Positions 28,445-38,057 of a stretch of DNA of 46,390 nt are shown here, piece by piece. This stretch comes from Fragilaria crotonensis (lineage: Eukaryota; Bacillariophyta; Fragilariophyceae; Fragilariales; Fragilariaceae). Each line of letters starts with the position of its first letter. Position 1 is the first letter of the stretch. The stretch is from positions 1-46,390 of the forward strand of contig JAKSYS010000508.1 in NCBI GenBank assembly GCA_022925895.1, written 5' to 3'. The translations under genes and the position numbers were made by a program. The notes below the pieces were generated by a model. That model did not search any database. It worked only from the letters and a program-made list of their open reading frames with translations, and was not told the DNA's origin.

Positions 28445-29458
28445 TTATGGAAGAATCCACGTTGTCGATTCCCTCTTTTTCGCCAACTGTTTCTTCTTTT
28501 TCTTTTTGCTCTTGTTACTTTCACCCAGTGTACCGGCAGCTCTCATTTCTTGCTCCAGCATCTTGGCTCGTTCCATGGCTTCTTGTCGCTTGTTCATATT
28601 CAATTCCCTCTGTTCCAAAACTGCTTGTCGATGCCGCAGTCCATCTTCTTGTCGTCTTTCATATTCTTTTAAATATGGAATTCTCTCTTCTTCCGTCAAT
28701 ACAATCTCTTCTGCTCCAACCCCATTATCATTATAGTACGTTTCTAATATAATACAAGCCGATTCAGCATCCAATGTTCCGTACAGTGGTAGATTGGGAT
28801 CACGGGCATGTGCACGAGCGGCTGCTTCCTTACTCGTGTATCGTTCATCCCACAAATACAGTGGCACGGTGGGACCCAAAGTCGACAAAATACAGGGTGC
28901 CAAACAACCATGTCCAAAGGCACGAGTCAATGCTGTTTGTTCGGCTTCGGTTCCATTCTTGTGCAATGGTAGTCCCAAAATAATTTGTGATAGTCCCTGT
29001 ATTGAGGATGCAATTTGTACAATAGTTTGGGCGAGGAGTGTCGCATTGGATTGTTCAATAATATGAAGGGGTTCAGGATTGTAGCCGGATGTTACAGCAA
29101 TGCCTGTTCGAACTAACCCGTAATCGACACCCAAGGATTTAATCCCCAACAGTGGACACTTTTCTTTAGTCGCAGCAGCCGCAGCTGTTATTAAATCATC
29201 ATTCTCGTTACTGTTGTTCTTCTCGCGCAATGCAGCAGTAGTAGTACTGCTACTACTACTCGTGCTGGATATACCAACATTGGTCGTGGCGACTGACTCG
29301 AGCCGGCTCAACTGTGTTTCATAATCTGGAATTGAAGACAATGAGATACGAGTACCCTGTCGACGTTGACTGAAGGAAGGCACATGCCAACCCAAGGCCA
29401 ATGGCGTCAAGATTGTCAGGGCGTAGTACAAGTGAAGGAAACGCCACAACAACAACAT
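28445..29458 (-). CDS. YqgF/RuvX-type RNase H-fold nuclease, probably plastid-targeted
   Basis: Reading from the ATG at 29458 gives 337 residues. The frame is open further upstream, but that part lies in the divergent promoter region. The N-terminus (MLLLWRFLHLYYALTILTPLALGWHVPSFS) is a hydrophobic leader followed by a Ser/Thr/Arg-rich stretch, like a stramenopile bipartite plastid leader; this is summarised from residues 1-70. The YqgF domain spans about 104-245, with LGVDYGLVRTGIAV (catalytic Asp112), IILGLPLHKNGT, WDERYTSKEA (Asp204-Glu205) and LDAESACIIL (Asp230). These are the acidic residues of the RuvC-like fold. A charged coiled-coil tail follows, ending in KSKKKKKKQLAKKR. Bacterial RuvX/YqgF matures the 16S rRNA 3' region; an organellar rRNA role fits by analogy. 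A poly-Ser stretch near residue 66 is encoded by a short trinucleotide repeat. Confidence 0.87.
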   Translation of the reverse strand: MLLLWRFLHLYYALTILTPLALGWHVPSFSQRRQGTRISLSSIPDYETQLSRLESVATTNVGISSTSSSSSTTTAALREKNNSNENDDLITAAAAATKEKCPLLGIKSLGVDYGLVRTGIAVTSGYNPEPLHIIEQSNATLLAQTIVQIASSIQGLSQIILGLPLHKNGTEAEQTALTRAFGHGCLAPCILSTLGPTVPLYLWDERYTSKEAAARAHARDPNLPLYGTLDAESACIILETYYNDNGVGAEEIVLTEEERIPYLKEYERRQEDGLRHRQAVLEQRELNMNKRQEAMERAKMLEQEMRAAGTLGESNKSKKKKKKQLAKKRESTTWILP

Positions 29459-29807
29459 CGTCACAATTGTACTTGGAACTTGGAGTAGGGTAGCAAAAGC
29501 GATGGACGAGATTGTTCTGTCAGAAGATGCGATGGTTGGATGGGATGAGGAGTTCTCTCGCCAATATTCTGGTAGCAGTATATGTACAACTCTATACTCT
29601 GTAAATGAACTCCACTGTGTACTGTTGCACCTGTACGACAGTACAGGAACTCCTCCCAAAGCACTATGTACTGTACGTGGAGGATACTGGTACTTGTGTA
29701 CTCGAGACTCGAGACAGATTTGGATTTCTGACGCAACCGGAAGATCGGCTCCCATACGCACTCTTATTCAACAACAGCAACATAGACAACGAAGCAAAAA
29801 CAACAAC

Positions 29808-30698
29808 ATGTCGACAGAGATTGAGATCCTTTCGAAAACCCGCGTGGGTGGCCCCAACGGAGGATATTATCACAAGATCAAGCATGCGTCTACTTCGACT
29901 GGAACCGACATGGAGTTTGGCCTGTATCTCCCATTGAATCATGACAAAAACAACACGAAGATCACCACTCCAGTCCTGTACTGGTTGTCAGGTCTCACAT
30001 GCACGGAAGCCAATTTCTCCACCAAGGCGGGTAGTCGTGCCTTTAATGTTGCCGAACGTGAGGGTATCGCCATGGTTCTGCCCGACACGTCGCCACGAGG
30101 AGACAATGTTCCAAATGTGGATTCGTATGATTTGGGACAGGGAGCAGGATTTTACATCAATGCCACACAGTCCCCGTACGATGCGAACTACCAAATGTAC
30201 ACGTACGTGACTCAGGAATTGCCGGCCCTGTTGGAGAAGGAATTTCAACTATCGTCGTCTCTGAAATCCATTTCGGGACATTCGATGGGTGGACATGGTG
30301 CTCTCACGATCGCCTTGAAAGATCCAAAGTCATGGGTCTCGGTCAGTGCCTTTTCTCCCATTTGCAATCCCACCAACTGCCCCTGGGGTCAAAAGGCATT
30401 CACGGCATACCTCGGAAGTGTTGAAGCAGGAGAATTGCACGATGCGACCGTCCTTTTATCCAAACGCACCACTCCCGTACTTGAATTCGATGACATTCTT
30501 ATTGATCAAGGAGATGCCGATGAATTCTTGGTGGCCGGACAGCTCCTACCGGAAGCATTCCAAGCGGCAGCCTCCAACTGTGGTCAGAAAGTTACTGTTC
30601 ACATGAGAGAAGGATTCGATCATTCTTATCACTTTATTGCAGCATTCATTGAAGATCATGTTGTCTTTCACAGCAAACGCTTGCACAACAAGATATAA
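29808..30698 (+). CDS. ESD: S-formylglutathione hydrolase (esterase D)
   Basis: The 296-residue product starts at MSTEIEILSK (29808); the frame is open upstream but has no family similarity there. Typical features are LYWLSGLTCTEANFSTKAG, PDTSPRG, and GQGAGFYINAT. The nucleophile elbow is GHSMGGHGA (Ser159). DQGDADEFL is the region of the catalytic Asp, and GFDHSYHFI holds the catalytic His272. The enzyme is an alpha/beta hydrolase, usually cytosolic. It hydrolyses S-formylglutathione to formate and glutathione, the second step of glutathione-dependent formaldehyde detoxification. Length matches the family (~280). The gene is divergent from YqgF with about 350 bp between start codons. No targeting peptide is seen. 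Confidence 0.95.
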   Translation: MSTEIEILSKTRVGGPNGGYYHKIKHASTSTGTDMEFGLYLPLNHDKNNTKITTPVLYWLSGLTCTEANFSTKAGSRAFNVAEREGIAMVLPDTSPRGDNVPNVDSYDLGQGAGFYINATQSPYDANYQMYTYVTQELPALLEKEFQLSSSLKSISGHSMGGHGALTIALKDPKSWVSVSAFSPICNPTNCPWGQKAFTAYLGSVEAGELHDATVLLSKRTTPVLEFDDILIDQGDADEFLVAGQLLPEAFQAAASNCGQKVTVHMREGFDHSYHFIAAFIEDHVVFHSKRLHNKI

Positions 30699-32076
30699 TG
30701 ACACATGGCACACGTTTGATGGTGTTGGCAAAACAAAACGAGGCGATTGATGCGCTGCACGGTGATGAATGCCTCCGCGCGGTCGTTCACTATTAGACTA
30801 TTTAGTCTACTCTACTAGTAGTAGAATGTGTGAGAGAGACCCTAATTTTCGTAGTACTTAGTTTTGTGTGTCATTCTCGCTCTCCGTGATGTTGTAGAGT
30901 TCCCACCTTTCATTTCATGCTCTTTCATTGAATTTCTTTGGCTCATTCTGATTTGTACACATACGAAAAAACCATGGATACCTTCGCCGTTGATGTCAAT
31001 GCAGGCTTGCCCAGCGGACGTTTGACCTTGACTGCAGCAACAGTGCAATAAAAAACAACATACGTGGAAAAATGAATCCAGGTGAAGGAAACGGAAGATA
31101 GCCCTTCACCGCAAGGGGCCTTCAAAGATTCTTCTCCTGGCATGGCACATTTCGACGGTACATTTGGATGTAAATGTATAGCTGCGTTGGAAGATGAGGG
31201 GAAGAAAGCGCCGTGGTGCCAACCACGACCCTGTTGGGTGGTAGCACAACGGACACCTCTAGGTCTCCAACAACATCCTTGGTGGTATTTGAGCCCGGCA
31301 AAAACTACATCAAACTATATCCTTCCGAGCTAACTCGTATCTTCTACCTGTCAGGATCCTCCAGAGCCCTTCGCAAGGACCTATCATAGTGGCAAGTAAA
31401 AGAGTGATGAATAACAAGCTATTCTTCCTTCTAGGGTTCATGCTCGCTAAGTAAGAATTTCAGCCACAACGTCATGATCAAATAGGATTCCTTGTCCACC
31501 ATACTCCTAGTTCACCAGGCAACGAAAATAGGTTGACGTTACAGATGCAAGATGGATATAATCGCAAGGGAGACTTGTTAGAGACAACGTATATGCCCCC
31601 AAGCCCCGTATGGGAGCAACTGATATCTGCCAAGTGGCATGGCTCCCGGTAGGTACTTCCTGGGCTTTATCCGGAACAACCTTGACTGTATCAACTATCG
31701 ACCACCATGCCCGTCAAGGTCGTAAGTTTCAAACAGCAAAGAATTGGGGTGACAATCGAGTGGGTTGATGCTCGGCACTCTTGTGAAGTACTGATGCGAC
31801 CTACTGGGAGTACGTGGAATGCTGACGATGGACGAGGAACTACCGCGGACGACGAGAAACTCGATTCCACGGAGGTACAAGCAAACTCATCAGGCAGAAC
31901 AACAAATGTAACAATGCGCATCCGCTCTGAACCAAACAAATGGAGAACCAAAGTACTCGATTTTGGATGAATGCAGTCAAGATTACGCAACCGGATGACC
32001 CTGCACTCGAGAAATTGACATCAAAATGTAGTCATGGATTTGTCTTGCAATTTTCATTTTTCTAAAATGGCTTTTC
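30699..32076. other. Intergenic, no firm gene
   Basis: About 1.4 kb between SFGH and eL38. An 87-codon plus-strand frame (31707-31970) has a good start context (ACCACCATG) but no recognisable domain, so it is listed separately as doubtful. Near 30795-30830 there is a CTACTCTACTAGTAGTAG palindrome. No RNA gene was recognised. Confidence 0.45.
31707..31970 (+). CDS. Doubtful small protein, 87 residues
   Basis: The ATG sits in a strong context (ACCACC before it), and the frame encodes a mixed-charge, soluble-looking protein beginning MPVKVVSFKQQR. No domain is recognised. An overlapping minus-strand frame of similar length exists, so chance is a real explanation. It is kept only because of the start context and balanced composition. 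Confidence 0.22.
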   Translation: MPVKVVSFKQQRIGVTIEWVDARHSCEVLMRPTGSTWNADDGRGTTADDEKLDSTEVQANSSGRTTNVTMRIRSEPNKWRTKVLDFG

Positions 32077-32286
32077 TTAGATTGTTTTGCGCTGAAGACC
32101 TGGTGGCAACGATTGTGTCAACTTATCCGCCTTCTCCGAATCAGTAACGACCAAAGTGTAAAGGTGGCGAGAGCATCGGATCTTGAACTTGGTCTGAGCC
32201 TCACGCTTGCGAATCTTGACAAGCTTGGCATCCGCCCGACGGGCCTTTTGGAGGAAATCGCGAATGTCCGTAATTTGCTTTGGCAT
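32077..32286 (-). CDS. RPL38: Ribosomal protein eL38
   Basis: A 69-residue protein with no intron, starting [17 protein letters not shown]. It matches the eukaryotic eL38 pattern along its whole length: DFL..ARR.DAK.VKI, then [15 protein letters not shown], and [13 protein letters not shown] near the end. The family is normally 69-78 residues. The protein sits on the large cytosolic ribosomal subunit. The frame is open upstream of 32286, but homology ends exactly at this Met. Confidence 0.97.
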   Translation of the reverse strand: MPKQITDIRDFLQKARRADAKLVKIRKREAQTKFKIRCSRHLYTLVVTDSEKADKLTQSLPPGLQRKTI

Positions 32287-33012
32287 CGTGTAATGTGATG
32301 AATGTGAATGAGATGTCAATCTGTGGACTCTTTTCCTGACTGACGAAAACGCAACAAACGAAAACAGTGCGTGAGTTATGCATGAGTAACATATCACGTC
32401 GTTCATGGATTACACCATGAACATGAGACCAACAAACATCCTTCTTCATTCCGCAAATAACCATCATCCACGCCCCTACTTTATTGCCTAAGCGACAACC
32501 CATTTCCTCCAAAATGGTCGTTCTCAAACACCGTCATCGTCATGGTCAACAGGGAAACGCACACACCTTTTTTGGAAAGTGTGGACGACGTTTCAGTATG
32601 AGTGCTGCTAGCATCTACGACAAAGTAAAAGGGGAATCGGTAAACACGTCAGTACGTCGACCGCTGGTGGGAATGTATTCTCCATCGGCTGACGCACGGA
32701 TGGCAGATATCTCGAGTTTCTGCGGCCCATTGCTCCTATGTCCTATGTGCTATGTGTTCTACTTGTACTGGAGTACCAGGTAATCCCTTGCTAGTAGTAC
32801 AGTAGTTGACGTACAGGTACATTGCAATCAACAGTACCGTAGTAGCTGTACCGATGATGACTGGAGACTGAACTCCTATGTACATGTAGAACGCTCTAAA
32901 ATGTTAGTATACAATCTTCAACCTATATACGAACACGTTTATTTACATTATTCATATTCTTCCTCTACACATCTTGACTCGCGACATTTTCTTCTTCAAA
33001 AGAAAACAGTTG
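32287..33012. other. Divergent intergenic region between eL38 and the phosphatase gene
   Basis: A 99-codon plus-strand frame (from about 32484) and a 108-codon minus-strand frame overlap each other and show no domain. GTAC/AGTAC palindromes are dense at 32790-32850. No gene is supported. Confidence 0.45.
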
Positions 33013-33729
33013 ATGTTGCGACGAAACCGACGAAGTAGGTTACGGGTTGACTCGACCTTCTCCATGAGTTGCTTTCTACTTATAATCATCCTTCCTGTTG
33101 CTGTAACGGCAGCATCGTTTGTTTCATATCATGACAGTGTTCGTCACGTGTCAGCGCACCGCTGGTTATCGTCATTGTCATCATCATCATTGGAAACAGG
33201 GATTTCACCTATTCACAATTTTGGACCCGTCTCCAAGCGCGACCAAATTCTCTTTACCGCCGAACGGCCCGGACATCCAGTTTCTAAGAACATGGTACCG
33301 TCAGAGATGGTTACCGAATGGATATCCTTCATGAAGGACAAGGGCATTACCCACGTTTTGGTCTTGTTGGATTCCAACGAGATGGATGTGTACTCTGATC
33401 CAGGCCTGATTGACATGTATCGAACCTTTGGAATGGAACCACATGTTGTTCCCATGGGAAGTCATGGAGCGTACACACGCATCATGGAAATTTTGAAAAC
33501 TGTCGAGGAGTCAAACCAAAAGGCTGTCACGCATTGTACCGGAGGCGTTGGTCGCGCTGGTCGTGTCGCGGCAGCATGGTTGACGACTCGATATAATTTG
33601 ACCGTTCAGGATGCAACCCAAGAAGTCATGGAAATGGCCATGACATGTGGTATCAAGCGATTGGGTGATGTTCAAAAATTGGAACTTTGGATGGACCACC
33701 ACAAGGCGAGTAGTGGTACAATGTTGTAA
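33013..33729 (+). CDS. Dual-specificity (protein tyrosine) phosphatase, probably plastid- or secretory-targeted
   Basis: The first ATG gives 238 residues. The P-loop HCTGGVGRAGR fits HC-x5-R with Cys175 as nucleophile and Arg181; GRVAAAWL follows as in the DSP and CDKN3/PTP-like groups. The upstream beta strands (ITHVLVLLDS) and the TYR-like helix before the loop complete the fold. The N-terminus is Arg-rich, then hydrophobic (MSCFLLIIILPVAVTAASF). AASF resembles the ASAF-type cleavage motif of diatom plastid leaders, with a Ser/His/Arg-rich stretch after it. Targeting to the plastid is therefore likely but not proven. The substrate is unknown; plant plastids use a related phosphatase class on starch-type glucans, but no carbohydrate-binding domain is present here. 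Confidence 0.83.
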   Translation: MLRRNRRSRLRVDSTFSMSCFLLIIILPVAVTAASFVSYHDSVRHVSAHRWLSSLSSSSLETGISPIHNFGPVSKRDQILFTAERPGHPVSKNMVPSEMVTEWISFMKDKGITHVLVLLDSNEMDVYSDPGLIDMYRTFGMEPHVVPMGSHGAYTRIMEILKTVEESNQKAVTHCTGGVGRAGRVAAAWLTTRYNLTVQDATQEVMEMAMTCGIKRLGDVQKLELWMDHHKASSGTML

Positions 33730-34030
33730 TTACCAAGAAGTAGAATGTTATATTGTTATATGGTAGCGATTACAACCACCGTCACCTAATTGTTGGCCCG
33801 TGTCTCTGGCAGCTGGGTTAAGAGTCACTTCAAATGATTGCATGGGAGCATTGACCGGGATTCAGAAGCATAATGTTATCAGAGTATTATTCACCAGAGC
33901 GATCAAGAGAGGAGGATGCACATGACATTTTCTCGTTCTTGAAAACGTGCATCGAAGTGCCAATGAAGAAACAGCGGAACGCAACTTGACACGAAGACCG
34001 GTATTCGGAGGAGAAAACTGAATAATGATC
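33730..34030. other. Intergenic between two convergent genes
   Basis: About 300 bp between the phosphatase stop and the stop of the reductase-like gene. No gene or repeat is seen. Confidence 0.5.
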
Positions 34031-35244
34031 CTATGGTAGTTCAAAACTGAGGAATCCCTTGGCAGAACAGTCTCGAAGCAAGCCATTGTGGGTGGGGCAC
34101 GCCTCATCACCAAGCTTGTAAAAGTATTGGTTGCGCCATTCGAATTCCTTGACCGCGCATGGGAAATCAGCAACCACCTCCGTGTACGAGGCAAGTCGCT
34201 CAATGACACCGTCGGTAAACATAATGCCCTCCTTGGCACTGACAGCCTTGATCAACTCGGTAATTACCGCTTCTACGAGACCTTTGTGGTCTCTTCCGGC
34301 TTGACCAACAGAGGAACACTCCTTGGCAGCGCCAACCAACATGTACGTTGAGATCCAACTTGAAGAGCAGGAAAGAAGCGAGTTGTGAGACGAATATACG
34401 CAACAAACATAGGCCAAGCAACCGACAGAAAAGGTTTGCATCAGACATCCAAGGAAGTAAAAGGTTCCATGGTGTCGGTCAACTGTTTTTGCGAAACGTT
34501 TATGGGAATACATCATCATCGCAAACCTGACGGCATCTTCTGACCCGCATGTGAGAATTGGGAGACTTACATTAACTTTTCAAACATGGCCGGTCGGTAT
34601 TCTTCTGTTGTTATCACTTTACATTTCAAGTCGAGCGCAGCGAGACGATCGGCAAAAGCCTGGGCGTGTTCGCCGGTAGCAGCTGTCAACCCTTCAGGGT
34701 TCGCCTTGGTCACACCATCGATAGGATCAGCACCTTTGGCTGTGACGGACAGGAACAGCAAAACTTGTGTATTGTCCATCAGCCCCTTGGCTTGCAAGAA
34801 ATCGTCCAAGTATCCATTTTGCATAAATACCAAGTCCTTGCGTCTATTCTCGGGGCACTTTTCAACGATACCCTCCAGAGCATCATTTCTGGTAGTCACC
34901 AAAATTGGTCCCGTGCCCTCAGGATCAATCGAATCTTCGCGTCCGACCACAACCGATTTGCCTCCTTCGGCCAACAAACCACCGATACGACCAGATCCAA
35001 CAATCGTCATTGGAATCTGTGCCACAGCAGTTGTTGCCAAGCCCGATGAATCATCCGCAGTTTCTGGTTCGGCAAATCCACGCTTCTCCAACCAAGCCTT
35101 CTTGCGGTCCCACTTCTTCGCCCCCCGTGATGCCATCAACAAGGCTGTATTGTAACAACTTTTCCTCACGCAAGGACTAGTCGTAGAAAACCAAGCGTCG
35201 GCGACGGCAGTGTAAGCGAGGAGCAGAGAAATGCAAATCTTCAT
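34031..35244 (-). CDS. Ketopantoate-reductase-like NAD(P)-binding protein, plastid-type leader, two exons
   Basis: Exon 1 is 35244-34571, exon 2 is 34358-34031, with a 212-nt GT-AG intron (phase 2). The product is 333 residues. The N-terminus MKICISLLLAYTAVADAWF is a signal peptide ending with an aromatic residue after the cleavage site, and a Ser/Arg/Lys-rich segment follows. This fits a bipartite plastid leader. A Rossmann-type glycine motif, TIVGSGRIGGLL, starts near residue 80. VFMQNGYLDDF and FLSVTAKGADPIDGVT follow. The splice joins EEYRPAMFEKL to IWISTYMLVGA, the helix seen at the equivalent point of ketopantoate-reductase and 6-phosphogluconate-dehydrogenase C-terminal domains. The latter part is helical. 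Conserved in algae and plants by my recollection, but the substrate is not known. The splice model is inferred from consensus sites and frame. Confidence 0.75.
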
Positions 35245-35823
35245 CTTCGTGGTGTCGAGACCAGAAGATAAAACTCCATATTTATGATCAAATCGAGAAG
35301 TGGTGGTTCGGACGCGAAATCTTGTCCTCTGCGTACGTCAGTCGTCGTCGCCAGTGACGTGTGCGTAACAAGTGTAACAATGCAACAGTACCTGGTACAA
35401 CTTTACTGTTGTAATTGTCCAGTACTTGCATACTTGTAACCGAAAAAATGGTCCATGTACCTGTAACCTCTGTACTGTGCTATGGCTTAGGTGCAGCTTT
35501 CCACGCTCGTACACCGCTGCAGTAAACAGTAGCACATGTATCATACCATCATACCGTACTCGGAGTAAGGACAAAAAATGACTCAAAAGACTGATTGGGA
35601 CATCCTGGGCATCACGTACCATCGCACATTTTAAAACAACAACATCCGCATGGAAATGGCATCAGAAAGACCCTCCCGAAACTCCAGTACGGGATAAAAA
35701 TTTATGACCTGACCGAGCAGGAACAACAGGATCTGTTCGTTGCTCGTTGAGAAACGAAATTGAGAGCGGCCGTCGTCGTTTTGCCTATGCTATTGTATCC
35801 AACTGATCGCATACGATAAAAAA
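35245..35823. other. Divergent intergenic region between the reductase-like and ABCD genes
   Basis: No gene is supported; a 94-codon minus-strand frame lacks any domain. The stretch is rich in GTAC and AGTACT palindromes and contains TACTCGGAGTA at 35557-35567. Confidence 0.5.
35557..35567. promoter_or_regulatory. TACTCCGAGTA motif (reverse orientation) in a divergent promoter region
   Basis: Same 11-base motif as at 27299, 312 bp before the reductase-like start and 256 bp before the ABCD start. Confidence 0.28.
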
Positions 35824-37932
35824 ATGGTGGAGGTTGAGAATAAGCCTAGTAGAGAGGAGCCTCAATCGGCTTCGATCGGTCTTTGTCTCCTTACATGGTG
35901 GGGACTTGTTGCCGGAACGGCCTATGTCTACGACTTTGAGCCAGCATGGGCGTTTGGTACAGTTTGTGGAGTATCCGTGCTCATCACACTCCTCAAGTTG
36001 GTATGGAGAAAGTCGTGGTTCTTGACACTTCGAGCACGCTGCTGCTGTTGTTGTCGATGTGGGTGGATGTCGTGGATCTGTCGAGCTCGCGAGCCTCGGG
36101 AAACGACCAAGAGGCAGCACTCGCCGTGGAGAAAGCAGGTGTCTTTGGCCTTCGAAATGGCCCTTCCTTACTTTCGAGAATCATCGAGGGGAAGATGGCT
36201 TTTCGCTGGTATGATACTACTCACACTGATAGATTCGGCAGTGAAAATCGTGTTTTCATTCACGTCCAGGGCATTTTTCAATGCTCTGGAGCACAAGGAT
36301 GCAGCCTCCTTTTCCAGGGTATTGATTGTATATACGTCCATCCTTGTTGCCGGAGCTCCCGTGTCTTCTCTGTACAACTTTCAACGAGAGAGACTAACGA
36401 TCGCATGGCGCGATTGGATGACCAATCGAACTCTGAACTTGTACACGAACTGTCGAGTGTATTATGTGCTGGACAAAGAAATCGACAATCCAGATCAGCG
36501 CATCGCTCAAGATGTAGATGCTTTTACATCATATTCGCTCCGGTTGCTCGTGACGGTACTCGACAATACAATCAATTTGATTTCATTCTCTGTCATCATA
36601 TGCACCATTGAACCTGAGCTCTTTCTGGTCATTATTGTCTACGCATTTGCTGGAACTGTCATTTCCACCTGGATTGGTGCGCGCCTCGTGCCACTCAATT
36701 TTGAATTGCTGCAATACGAAGCCGACTTTCGGTATTCCCTGGTGCGACTTCGCGAACATGCGGAATCGATTGCCTTTTACAAGGGAGAAGACTTGGAGAA
36801 GGAGAACTTGCGACTTCGATTCGAAAGCATTCTGGACACACGGCGGGACATTATAGGAACGGAACGAAATTTGGAGATGTTTACGTCGCTCTACCAGTAC
36901 CTCACATGGGTAGTGCCGATAGCTGTCGTGGCGCCGCGGTATTTTGCTGGATCGATTGATCTGGGAGTGGTCATGCAAACGCGATATGCCTTCTTGCAAA
37001 TTGTCGGCGACTTGTCCATGTAAGTAAACTCCCATGCAACGCTGCAACACTGCTGCAAAACCGATCTGACCTCCTCTACCTTCAGAATCATAAAACAGTT
37101 CAGCGAGCTCAGTACATGTTCCGCTGGTATCGATCGTCTGACTTCCTTCTATGGCGCCGTGCGACTTGCGGACTGCAGTCGTAGTAATATTGACCCACTC
37201 TTGCAATTTGACCCGAAACCAGACCCAGGAGATAGCGACTGTCGCGTGGTTGTCGATGACGAGGCACCATCCAGAAAAATTATTGTACATGACACCCTAA
37301 AGGGATTCGCCATTACGAACCTGACACTAATGACGCCTGATCTATCTCGATTGTTATCACGTAACCTGAATGTTCCACAACAGTCTGGGAATTTGCTCAT
37401 TACTGGTCCTTCCGGAGTCGGAAAATCATCTCTGTTACGTGCCATTGGTGGACTGTGGAATCGGGGAGATGGTATCATTGAGCGCCCGCAAGATGCATTT
37501 TTCCTACCACAACAACCGTATTGCACACTTGGCTCAATGCGACGTCAATTGCTTTACCCCGTTTCACCGTCAGCAAATGCACCTTCAGATGATGAATTGG
37601 TGCGAATTTTGACCCGAGTTGGCTTGCACCATCTGGCCAAGGACCTATCGGCTGAGCAAGATTGGGCCCATCGACTGTCGTTGGGAGAACAGCAGCGACT
37701 CGCCTTCGGCAGAGTATTGGTCCATAACCCTCGCTTTCTTCTCCTAGATGAGGCTACGTCTGCGTTGGACTTGGAAAGTGAAGAGCAAATGTACAACTTA
37801 TTGAAGGATGTGCAGTACATTAGCGTTGGTCACCGACCATCGTTATGGCAGTATCACGATCGGCATTTGCAACTGCGAAAGGATGGGAGTTGCGTTGTTG
37901 GCAACATCGAAACTACACAACCGATCATGTGA
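35824..37932 (+). CDS. ABCD/SbmA-YddA-type ABC transporter, two exons
   Basis: Exon 1 is 35824-37019, exon 2 is 37086-37932, around a 66-nt GT-AG intron (phase 2). The product is 680 residues, with the membrane domain first and the ATPase last. Two N-terminal helices and a run of five cysteines (73-77, in RARCCCCCRCGW) precede the ABC_membrane_2-type domain. That domain contains FNALEHKDAASF, YNFQRERLTIAWRDWMTNR and DNPDQRIAQDVDAF, as in peroxisomal ABCD and cyanobacterial or bacterial YddA proteins. The ATPase has Walker A GPSGVGKSS (about 506), PQQPY (Q-loop), signature LSLGEQQR (596-603), Walker B FLLLDEATSALD (616) and VGHRP. Family members carry acyl-CoAs or vitamin cofactors; the substrate here is not visible. 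The location could be plastid or peroxisome; no clear leader is seen. The gene converges on La with 125 bp between stops. Confidence 0.9.
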
Positions 37933-38057
37933 TGCGAGGAACTTTGACTATGTGGGAAAATGCTTTGAAAGCCGAGCAAATCCCATGAAACGTCGCGCTA
38001 AAGCAGGAGAATAATGAAGTTCCGGCAAAACAGAAAATCCCAGTTCAATAAATGATT

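Noticed and set aside
29459-29807. Upstream extensions of the YqgF and SFGH frames across their shared promoter
   Set aside because: Both frames happen to be open, but homology and targeting features begin at 29458 and 29808; the extensions lie antisense to each other.
32484-32783. 99-codon plus-strand open frame near eL38
   Set aside because: No domain; overlaps another unsupported frame and runs into palindrome-rich DNA.
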